A stretch of 48,288 bases of DNA from Planctomycetaceae bacterium (GTDB taxonomy: Bacteria; Planctomycetota; Planctomycetia; Planctomycetales; Planctomycetaceae): positions 1-48,288 of the forward strand of contig JAJDEJ010000288.1 of the NCBI GenBank assembly GCA_029259815.1, in the 5' to 3' direction. The number at the start of each line of letters is the position of its first letter. The first letter of the stretch is position 1. The position numbers were made by a program, and so were the translations under genes. Positions 42,306-48,288 of this stretch are shown one piece after another. Under the pieces are notes generated by a model. That model saw only the letters and a program-made list of their open reading frames with translations. It had not been told where the DNA came from and searched no databases.

Positions 42306-42962
42306 TCAGTAAGTACGCGAAAGATTTACAGGTGAAGGCGTCGGAATATCTGTTTCGCGAAGTCCACCCTTGATGAGACGCAACATTTTACTGACGGTCT
42401 CGTGCACCTCGCGATTTCCCGTAACCAGCATGAGATTGCGGTATCCGGAAATCGCTGCGGACTGCTGAACTGATCGTGGTAACGCGGTATGTACTGCCTC
42501 CGCAAGGGAAGCGACAGCTTCGCCTTTCACCAGTTCCGACACGTCATAAACATGTGTCCCCTGGTGATTTCGTGCAGCCTCCTTCGATGTGACTTGGATC
42601 ACCTCATCTGCGATGACATAGTCCAGTTCAAGGGGCTCAAGCAGCAACTTGAGTGCAGACCGGAGTGGAATGTTGCTGATGATCAGTGAAAGATCATTCC
42701 GCTCAACTTCAAACTCCTTTTGGACGTCCCTGAGTGCTGCGTTGTCGATCACAAAGTTGAGGTGATGATGAGTCGAAAGCTGGTTCAATGCATCTTCGAG
42801 TGAAGCATCGACGAGTTCTAGTTGAGTGTCTGCTTCCAAAGCATCGACGATACGGTTGTATTCCTCGCTGTCAGTCACACGAAAAGCTGCCCCCGACTCC
42901 TGACCAGTTGCAGGCTGAGCGAACAATAAAGCAGTGCATAACGACAGACCGATTGGCGACAT
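42306..42962 (-). CDS. Secreted protein with secretin/TonB short N-terminal-like domain
   Basis: A signal peptide (SPIGLSLCTALLFAQPATGQ) precedes a repeated beta-alpha pattern: ALNQLSTHHHLNFVIDNAAL, then NIPLRSALKLLLEPLELDYV and IADEVIQVTSKEAA. This is the STN-like fold of secretins and TonB receptors, without any following pore domain. The last 60 residues resemble a second module. The length is 218 residues. ATG 42962 has GAGGAG 8 bases upstream and is preferred over GTG 42968. Such stand-alone domains are frequent in planctomycetes, with unknown role. Confidence 0.7.
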   Translation of the reverse strand: MSPIGLSLCTALLFAQPATGQESGAAFRVTDSEEYNRIVDALEADTQLELVDASLEDALNQLSTHHHLNFVIDNAALRDVQKEFEVERNDLSLIISNIPLRSALKLLLEPLELDYVIADEVIQVTSKEAARNHQGTHVYDVSELVKGEAVASLAEAVHTALPRSVQQSAAISGYRNLMLVTGNREVHETVSKMLRLIKGGLRETDIPTPSPVNLSRTY

Positions 42963-43034
42963 GATCACGTCTCCTCAGAGGGATTCTGACAAATCGGTCG
43001 GGACTATCCGGCAAAATGTGCCGGAAGGTCAAGA

Positions 43035-43475
43035 TCAGTCTGAGTCCATTCGCGGGGGGCGGCGATTCTGCTTGCGCTGCGATCGCTCTTTCTTCCCCTG
43101 CAGGCGGCGCCGGTGAGAACCTGCGGAGGGTTTGGTCGGACGGCGGCGACGTGGCTTTACGGCGGCGGCGGCGACCAGTTCTTGCAGCTTTTCGATGCAA
43201 TCCTCAATGTTTCGAGGCTGATCGCGGTAGCGCTGGCTGGTGATAATCAGCTCGCCGTCGCTGTTAATCCGGCGGCGATTGAGCGTCTTTAGACGACGAC
43301 GGACCTCGTCGCTCAGTGTCTCGGTCTCCTCCACGTTCCAACGCAACTGCACGCGTGTGTTCACTTTGTTGACGTTCTGTCCCCCGGGACCGCCACTCCG
43401 CGAGAACTGGAATGTCAGCTCCGAACGCGGAATGCGAATCTCATCTGTCACGACAATGTCATCCTCGGACGCCAT
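43035..43475 (-). CDS. arfB: Peptidyl-tRNA hydrolase ArfB (YaeJ)
   Basis: Ribosome-rescue factor that hydrolyses peptidyl-tRNA on stalled ribosomes. The class I release factor domain with the catalytic GGQ is clear: FSRSGGPGGQNVNKVNTRVQ. The C-terminal tail is basic (KPRRRRPTKPS, then KKERSQRKQNRR) and would enter the empty mRNA channel. The length of 146 residues is typical for ArfB. A GGGA lies 6 bases before ATG 43475. It is divergent from the LarA-like gene. Confidence 0.93.
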   Translation of the reverse strand: MASEDDIVVTDEIRIPRSELTFQFSRSGGPGGQNVNKVNTRVQLRWNVEETETLSDEVRRRLKTLNRRRINSDGELIITSQRYRDQPRNIEDCIEKLQELVAAAAVKPRRRRPTKPSAGSHRRRLQGKKERSQRKQNRRPPRMDSD

Positions 43476-43521
43476 ACTGGTTCCCGGCCCACATTTGTGA
43501 GATGCTGATGTTTGTTCTTGA

Positions 43522-44802
43522 ATGCTGAAGACTGACCACTTGATGGCCCCTACGATGACTTATCCTCGAATGCTGCGAATTCGGCAACACTTCCCCGCAG
43601 AACGGGTCGAAGAGATCCCCCGCGAGGTTGAGGCGCAGTTAAGCCGACTCAATCTGGGTGAACAGGTTCGCGCGGGCGATACGGTCGCCATCACGGTCGG
43701 CAGCCGGGGGATCGCCAACATCGCGGTCATCACGAAGGCGATCGTCGATCATGTGAAGTCGCTGGGAGCAACGCCGTTCCTCGTGCCCGCGATGGGGTCG
43801 CACGGCGGCGGCACGGCAGAGGGCCAGCGAGCCATCCTCGAAGGGTACGGTGTCACCGAAGAGTACATCGGCGCGGAAATCCGTGCGTCAATGGAGACGG
43901 TCATCGTCGAGACGACGCCGCAAGGCATCCCGGTCCACTTCGACAAACACGCTGCGACCGCCGATCATGTGATTGTCGCCGGCCGTGTGAAGCCGCACAC
44001 CGGGTTCGTCGGCGAGATCGAATCCGGCTTGCACAAGATGATGCTCATCGGACTGGGCAAGCACGAGGGGGCCAAGATCTATCACCGGGCCATTCGGGAT
44101 TTCAGCTTCATCGAGATCATCCGATCTGTCGCTGACGTCGTGATTGATCGCTGCAAAGTCGTGGCCGGCGTCGCGATCGTCGAGAACGCCTTCGACGAAA
44201 CGGGTCGCATCGAAGCCGTCGCTCCGATGCAGTTCTTCGAACGGGAGCGGGAACTGCTCAAGCTCGCGAAGGACTGGCTTCCGCGTCTGCCAATTACTCC
44301 CGTTGACTTGTTAATCATCGACCGTATCGGCAAGGACATCAGCGGCACGGGTCTTGACACCAACGTCGTCGGTCGCAAGTTCATCCATCACGAGGCGAGT
44401 GACCGGGATGAGGTGAACTGCAAACGCATCTTCGTTCGCGGGCTCACCCCAAAGACCAAAGGGAATGCGACCGGCATCGGCCTTGCTGAATTTACCACCC
44501 AACGAGCAGTCGACCAGATCAACCGCGACATCACTCGGACCAACTGCATCACGGGCGGCCATCCCGAGGGGGGCATGATTCCGATCGTCTACGACACCGA
44601 CCGCGAGGCCATTGCTGGTGCCATCTCAACAGTGGGAATGGTCGAACTGGCCGACTCAAGGATCGTGCAGATTGCTGACACATTACATCTTGCAGAGATG
44701 TTGGTCAGCGAATCGTGCGTCGATGAGCTGTCAAATGTCGAGATCATCGATGGTCCCCACGAGATGACGTTCGATGAGAACGGGAACCTCACCGACGTGT
44801 GA
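43522..44802 (+). CDS. LarA N-terminal-like (DUF2088) protein
   Basis: About 415-426 residues. A Rossmann-like region has VAITVGSRGIANIAVITKAI, SLGATPFLVPAMGSHGGGTA and HVIVAGRVKPHTGFVGEIES. The last is close to the lactate racemase N-terminal domain, including the SHGGG loop and the His/Lys of the active-site region. The second half does not clearly match LarA's C-terminal domain. It may be a nickel-pincer-cofactor-dependent racemase or epimerase of another hydroxy acid. The start is uncertain: ATG 43522, 43543 and 43555 all lack a clear ribosome-binding site. Confidence 0.65.
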   Translation: MLKTDHLMAPTMTYPRMLRIRQHFPAERVEEIPREVEAQLSRLNLGEQVRAGDTVAITVGSRGIANIAVITKAIVDHVKSLGATPFLVPAMGSHGGGTAEGQRAILEGYGVTEEYIGAEIRASMETVIVETTPQGIPVHFDKHAATADHVIVAGRVKPHTGFVGEIESGLHKMMLIGLGKHEGAKIYHRAIRDFSFIEIIRSVADVVIDRCKVVAGVAIVENAFDETGRIEAVAPMQFFERERELLKLAKDWLPRLPITPVDLLIIDRIGKDISGTGLDTNVVGRKFIHHEASDRDEVNCKRIFVRGLTPKTKGNATGIGLAEFTTQRAVDQINRDITRTNCITGGHPEGGMIPIVYDTDREAIAGAISTVGMVELADSRIVQIADTLHLAEMLVSESCVDELSNVEIIDGPHEMTFDENGNLTDV

Positions 44803-44847
44803 GTGATCGCATTTGACGCTTGATGATTCACGTCGAACAATGAACTC

Positions 44848-46953
44848 TCAGTCTTCCTCGTCGGCCTTCTTCGCGGCGGCGACGATTTTCGCTTGTTCGT
44901 TGGGCGGTACAACCTCGTAGTGGCTGAATTCAAGGCCAAATGAGCCTTGACCGCCGGTCATGCTGGAGAGGTTGCGGGCGTAGGTCATGACCTCGGCGAG
45001 TGGTGCCTTTGCCTTGACGATGGTGAACCCGCCGGGGGCTTCGTCCATGCCCTCCATGCGGCCGCGACGCGTGTTGAGGTCGCTGGTGATGTCGCCGATC
45101 TTGTCGCTGGGGACCGTGATCTCCATCTCGACGATCGGCTCGAGCAGCGACGGTTTGGCCTGGAGGGCGACGTCCCTGAGACACATGCGGGCAGCCGTCT
45201 TGAAGGCGGTTTCGTTCGAGTCGACCGGGTGATCCTTGCCGAAGAACAGCGAGACCACGATGTCCTGCACCTGATAGCCGGCGATGATCCCCTGATCCAT
45301 CCGCTCCTTGATGCCCTTCTCGACAGCGGGGATGAACTGGTTGGGCACCGTCCCACCGGAGACACAATCGCAGAAGCACGAGTTGAGTTCCGGATCGTAG
45401 TGGAAGTCGCGGAGACTCTCGAAGTTGGCCTTCGTGAAGTAAGTTTCCGGGTCAATGTCCTGCGGACAATGGGCGACGCGGAAATGCACTTCTGCGAACT
45501 GGCCGGATCCACCCGACTGCTTCTTGTGACGGTAGTGACCCTCTGCTGAGCCGCTGATCGTCTCGCGGTAGGGCACCTTCGGTTGATGCGTGACGATGTC
45601 GACCTTTTCCCGGTTGTGGAGACGGTTTTGAATGAGCTGCAAGTGCAGTTCGCTCATGCCGTTCATGACCATCTCTTTGGTCTGACTGTCACGAATCACG
45701 ACGAAAGTCGGGTCCTCTTCTTCGATCTTCTGCAGCGCGCCGGAGATCTTGGCCTGATCGGCCTGTGACTTGGGTTCCACAGCGAGGCCAATCATGGGCG
45801 TGGGGAAAGCGATGGGCGGCATAACAACCCCGTCTGCCCCTTTGGTCAGCGTGTCGCCTGTGTGCAGGTCGTCCATCTTGACGACAACTGCAATCTCTCC
45901 CGGACCCGCGTCGGCCAACTGCTCGGTGTGTGCCCCCTGAACTTCGAGCAACTGGGAGACCTTGATCGACTTGCCTGTCCGCTCGTTCTGGAGCGATGAG
46001 TCTTTGGAGAGCGTGCCGGAATAGACCCTCAGGAAACTCATCTTGGCGACAAACGGATCGATGCGAGTCTTGAAGACCTGAGCGATCACGGGACCGTCCG
46101 CCTTCTGGTCAATGGGGATCGTCTCGTCTCCCTTCTTTGCGGTGCGTTCGATGGCGTTAGGAGCCGGAGCGAATTCGATGAGCGAGTCGAGGAATTCCTG
46201 GGCGCCAATGTCCTTCTGCGCGCTCATGCAGAAGATGGGGATCAGTGTGCCCGCTGTAATCGCCTTCCGGATGGCCGATGCCAGTTCGTCAGCCGAGATT
46301 TCCCCCTCTTCGAGGTAACGCTCCATCAATGCTTCGTCCGCCTCGACAGCCGCATCGACGACTTGTTGATTCGCTTCGGTTGGGTCGACGACACAGCCAA
46401 CCGGCACACTATCCGGAACGGTTACTGTGCTGACCACGCCGCTGAAATCGGCTCCCAGACCGACTGGGACGTTGACGAGCGCACACGCTGGACCAAACAA
46501 TTCTCGGATGCCGTTCATGAGTTCGCCGAAACGGATGTTGTCTGCGTCACACTTGTTGATGACGATCATCCGCGCCAGACCCGCGTTGCCTGCGTACTGA
46601 AACGTCTTACGGGTGTTGACCTCGATGCCAGCCGGGGCACTGATCGTGATCACGGCTGTCTCGACGGCACGCAGGGAACCGATGATCTGCCCCACGAAGT
46701 CGGGCATGCCGGGGGCGTCCACAATGTTGACGTGCTTGCCACCGTGATCGACGTGCACGACCGTCGAGGTAATCGAGTGCTTGCGTTCCTTCTCGTCGTC
46801 GTCCGTGTCGAGCAGACTGCTTCCATCGTCGACGGAACCGGCTCGCGTGTTGACACCCGTTTTGTGCAGCAACAGGTCGGCTAATGTTGTTTTGCCAACA
46901 TGTCCGTGTCCCACCAACGCGACGTTACGAACGCTGTCAATCGACCTGGCCAT
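44848..46953 (-). CDS. Elongation factor G-like GTPase
   Basis: Translational GTPase of the EF-G-like branch that lacks a canonical housekeeping context. G1 is GHGHVGKT, G3 is VDAPGM (DxPG instead of DTPG) and G4 is NKCD. Downstream EF-G domains II-V follow, with GMSELHLQLIQNRLHNRE, RHKKQSGGSGQFAEV and PGGFTIVKAKAPLAEVMTYA. From ATG 46953 the length is 701 residues; the open frame to 47217 is not conserved. Members of this branch occur beside EF-G in many bacteria and are not well understood. No rpsL/rpsG/tuf cluster is near. Confidence 0.88.
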   Translation of the reverse strand: MARSIDSVRNVALVGHGHVGKTTLADLLLHKTGVNTRAGSVDDGSSLLDTDDDEKERKHSITSTVVHVDHGGKHVNIVDAPGMPDFVGQIIGSLRAVETAVITISAPAGIEVNTRKTFQYAGNAGLARMIVINKCDADNIRFGELMNGIRELFGPACALVNVPVGLGADFSGVVSTVTVPDSVPVGCVVDPTEANQQVVDAAVEADEALMERYLEEGEISADELASAIRKAITAGTLIPIFCMSAQKDIGAQEFLDSLIEFAPAPNAIERTAKKGDETIPIDQKADGPVIAQVFKTRIDPFVAKMSFLRVYSGTLSKDSSLQNERTGKSIKVSQLLEVQGAHTEQLADAGPGEIAVVVKMDDLHTGDTLTKGADGVVMPPIAFPTPMIGLAVEPKSQADQAKISGALQKIEEEDPTFVVIRDSQTKEMVMNGMSELHLQLIQNRLHNREKVDIVTHQPKVPYRETISGSAEGHYRHKKQSGGSGQFAEVHFRVAHCPQDIDPETYFTKANFESLRDFHYDPELNSCFCDCVSGGTVPNQFIPAVEKGIKERMDQGIIAGYQVQDIVVSLFFGKDHPVDSNETAFKTAARMCLRDVALQAKPSLLEPIVEMEITVPSDKIGDITSDLNTRRGRMEGMDEAPGGFTIVKAKAPLAEVMTYARNLSSMTGGQGSFGLEFSHYEVVPPNEQAKIVAAAKKADEED

Positions 46954-47101
46954 ACGTGCTGCCTGTTCTGAATATCTAGAGGATGAACTGCTCCACGTGC
47001 GACGGAACTGTCGCAAACCACAAGAGTTCTGCCAACCGATGAGAAGTCGGCTGACGAGGAATCGAACTGCGATATTAACCAAACGTGAACAGCATCGCCA
47101 C

Positions 47102-47593
47102 TTAGCGAACGAGCATATCTTGCGTGACACGATTCGCCTGCGGACTTCGAGAGGCGGACAACATCTTTGGGCGCGGGACCGGTTGTTTCTCCGGTCGAGA
47201 TCGAGTGTCAGGCGCATCGAGCGACATCAGTCGCAGGACCGCTTGACGTGTCACCTGACCGAGGAGACGCATGTCATCGACGACCGCGAGTCGATGATGG
47301 ATGTGCTCGCGCAAATAGCGAGCCGCGACGCTCAGAGGAGTGTCGACTCCGATCACCAGGAACCGACGCGACATCAGCGTTTCGACGGACGGTCGTCGTT
47401 GGCAAACGCCCGCCATCCGGTGCTTGAGCAGAGCGTAATCGGGCAGAATACCCAGCAGGCGCCCTTGCTCGCTGGTGACGAACAGCTCGTCCAGACCATG
47501 TTCGATCAGCAGCCGTTCGGCGTCGTCGAGACTGGTGTGGCGCGGGACGGTCACCACATCAGTCGACATCGCGTCTCGAACGGTCGCCCCCAT
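47102..47593 (-). CDS. CBS-pair domain protein
   Basis: 163 residues: two CBS motifs, VRDAMSTDVVTVPRHTSLDD with DELFVTSEQGRLLGIL, and VETLMSRRFLVIGVDTPLSV with HHRLAVVDDMRLLGQV. CBS pairs bind adenosyl nucleotides and regulate partners. A basic Pro/Arg-rich tail of about 35 residues follows. ATG 47593 has GGGAG 8 bases upstream. No enzyme domain is fused; the partner is unknown. It is 148 bases upstream of the EF-G-like gene. Confidence 0.85.
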   Translation of the reverse strand: MGATVRDAMSTDVVTVPRHTSLDDAERLLIEHGLDELFVTSEQGRLLGILPDYALLKHRMAGVCQRRPSVETLMSRRFLVIGVDTPLSVAARYLREHIHHRLAVVDDMRLLGQVTRQAVLRLMSLDAPDTRSRPEKQPVPRPKMLSASRSPQANRVTQDMLVR

Positions 47594-47771
47594 GGCGTCG
47601 CTCCCTCGCGGCAGGAAAAAGAGTCTCCGAGGGACCTCATGGCCCTCTTTACTCTTGCATCGTCCAAATGGGCACGGTTGCGCTGCGACAACTCGTCTTT
47701 CGTGCAGACAAGCCGGTTGAGTTTACGGGTCTTAACGGTCAGACGGTGGGGTGCTTCAATTCAAGCGGACA

Positions 47772-48095
47772 CTATTTCAAGTCATCGCCGCTGATCGGTG
47801 CATCGCGTGTGATGAGATTGGGACCTTTTCCGGCTCGTTTCTCATAGACACCGTCGCCCGATTTGACATATTTGGTGAAACCCAACCTGTCGAGCTTCTT
47901 GTCGTCCTTCGAGCTTTTGTGCATGGCCGATTCGGACCAGCTTCCGCCGATGAACACCGGCTGAATCACCCTTCGCACGGGCTCACCCGTCTCGGGATGC
48001 TCACTCAGCGCGGGCTCGCTGATCGGCTGCACAACCTCGAACTGCTCGCCAGGCTTTCCGTCAGTTTGAATGACTTCGTACACGTAAGTGGGCAT
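47772..48095 (-). CDS. FmdB-like protein lacking the zinc-ribbon cysteines
   Basis: 107 residues. The start MPTYVYEVI and the spacing up to GEPVRRVIQPVF follow FmdB/regulatory zinc-ribbon proteins (typically MPTYEYRC...C then CPxCGG). Here both Cys pairs are gone: YEVIQTDGKPGEQFE and SEHPETGEPV stand in their place. A polar C-terminal half ends with VKSGDGVYEKRAGKGPN. Metal binding is therefore unlikely. ATG 48095 is chosen because the conserved protein starts there; the open frame extends to 48218 into repeat sequence. Confidence 0.65.
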   Translation of the reverse strand: MPTYVYEVIQTDGKPGEQFEVVQPISEPALSEHPETGEPVRRVIQPVFIGGSWSESAMHKSSKDDKKLDRLGFTKYVKSGDGVYEKRAGKGPNLITRDAPISGDDLK

Positions 48096-48150
48096 CTGCT
48101 GTTGCTCAAAAGTAGAGACGTCACAGTTCATTGTGACCGTCAGAAACATC

Positions 48151-48166
48151 CGCTCATCACGCGGAG
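48151..48166. repeat. Partial CATCACGC-type repeat
   Basis: CGCTCATCACGCGGAG is identical over 16 bases to 11962-11977 inside the MITE-like element, but the second arm of the hairpin is missing here (GAGGGTGT follows). It is a broken copy upstream of the FmdB-like gene. Confidence 0.45.
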
Positions 48167-48204
48167 AGGGTGTCAGTTTTTGTAGAGCGGACACACACTC
48201 CGTA

Positions 48205-48288
48205 GGACGGACTTCCAAGTCCGTCCAGACATACCTTCAAAACGGTGATGACGAGCAAGGGACCAAGGAATGGACGGATTTGGAAATC
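48205..48288. repeat. GGACGGA-type hairpin repeats at the window end
   Basis: GGACGGACTT-CC-AAGTCCGTCC (48205-48226) is a perfect hairpin with a 2-base loop. A second copy begins near 48272 as GGACGGATTTGGAAATC and is cut by the window edge; its stem has a compensating change (T for C, matched by A for G). No gene is seen after 48095 in this 193-base stretch. Confidence 0.6.

Noticed and set aside
41330-42373. 347-codon plus-strand frame
   Set aside because: Antisense to the HTTM protein, its partner and the STN-like gene at once; no domain is visible.
46781-47794. 337-codon plus-strand frame
   Set aside because: Antisense to the EF-G-like and CBS genes, which carry clear motifs.

Overview
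The window looks like planctomycete chromosome, probably order Planctomycetales. The evidence is two secreted sulfatases, a DUF1501 protein with a twin-arginine leader, a DUF1559 protein with a prepilin-type leader, an isolated formylmethanofuran dehydrogenase subunit C gene, a long MoxR/DUF58/BatA operon, moderately high GC and many large secreted proteins of unknown function. No rRNA, tRNA or CRISPR array was seen. Most genes are ordinary; the mobile-looking material is small and sits between genes.

Layout. 1-1600: a terminase large subunit and the tail of a small upstream ORF. 1601-3253: sulfatase (-). 3562-4458: DUF4912 protein (+). 4504-5925: dnaA (-), with a 415-base upstream gap. 6341-8462: DUF1992 protein, EF-hand protein and HpcH/HpaI aldolase (-). 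8619-11081: YheT-like hydrolase, Crp/Fnr regulator and zinc-finger membrane protein (+). 11114-32252: an almost unbroken minus-strand run. In transcription order it holds MoxR, DUF58, a four-helix-bundle cassette, BatA-like VWA, a second VWA membrane protein, a large coiled protein, a secreted unknown, a prenyltransferase-repeat protein and a TlpA fusion. These are followed by an arsenic cluster (ArsM, ArsS, PiT), then a DUF1559 protein, a small lipoprotein and a four-TM protein. 32478-35176: Gfo/Idh/MocA oxidoreductase and a second sulfatase (+). 35190-38088: CsrA, BON and DUF1501 (-). 38456-40105: CDP-alcohol phosphatidyltransferase and FhcC (+). 40108-43475: HTTM protein with its partner, an STN-like secreted protein and ArfB (-). 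43522-44802: LarA-like protein (+). 44848-48095: EF-G-like GTPase, CBS protein and a degenerate FmdB-like protein (-).

The most notable structure is a 462-base cassette (29810-30271) inside the MoxR/Bat operon. A four-helix-bundle (S23/IVP family) gene is flanked by perfect 32-base inverted repeats built from TAGNGAR heptamers. The 7-base spacing of TAG puts stop codons in all three frames for translation entering from either side, and none when leaving. The cassette ends a few bases from the DUF58 stop codon and from the BatA start codon. Other small elements are a 146-base MITE-like element with TA-flanked terminal inverted repeats that supplies the stop codon of the DUF1559 gene, dispersed CATCACGC hairpins (one supplying the ribosome-binding site and start of a gene), and several long intergenic palindromes at 25578, 38189, 39184 and 48205.

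Working together: the MoxR-to-TlpA genes look like one envelope-maintenance operon. ArsM, ArsS and the phosphate-type transporter form a translationally coupled arsenosugar-type unit. The Crp/Fnr gene is followed by a near-consensus CRP-type site in front of the next gene.
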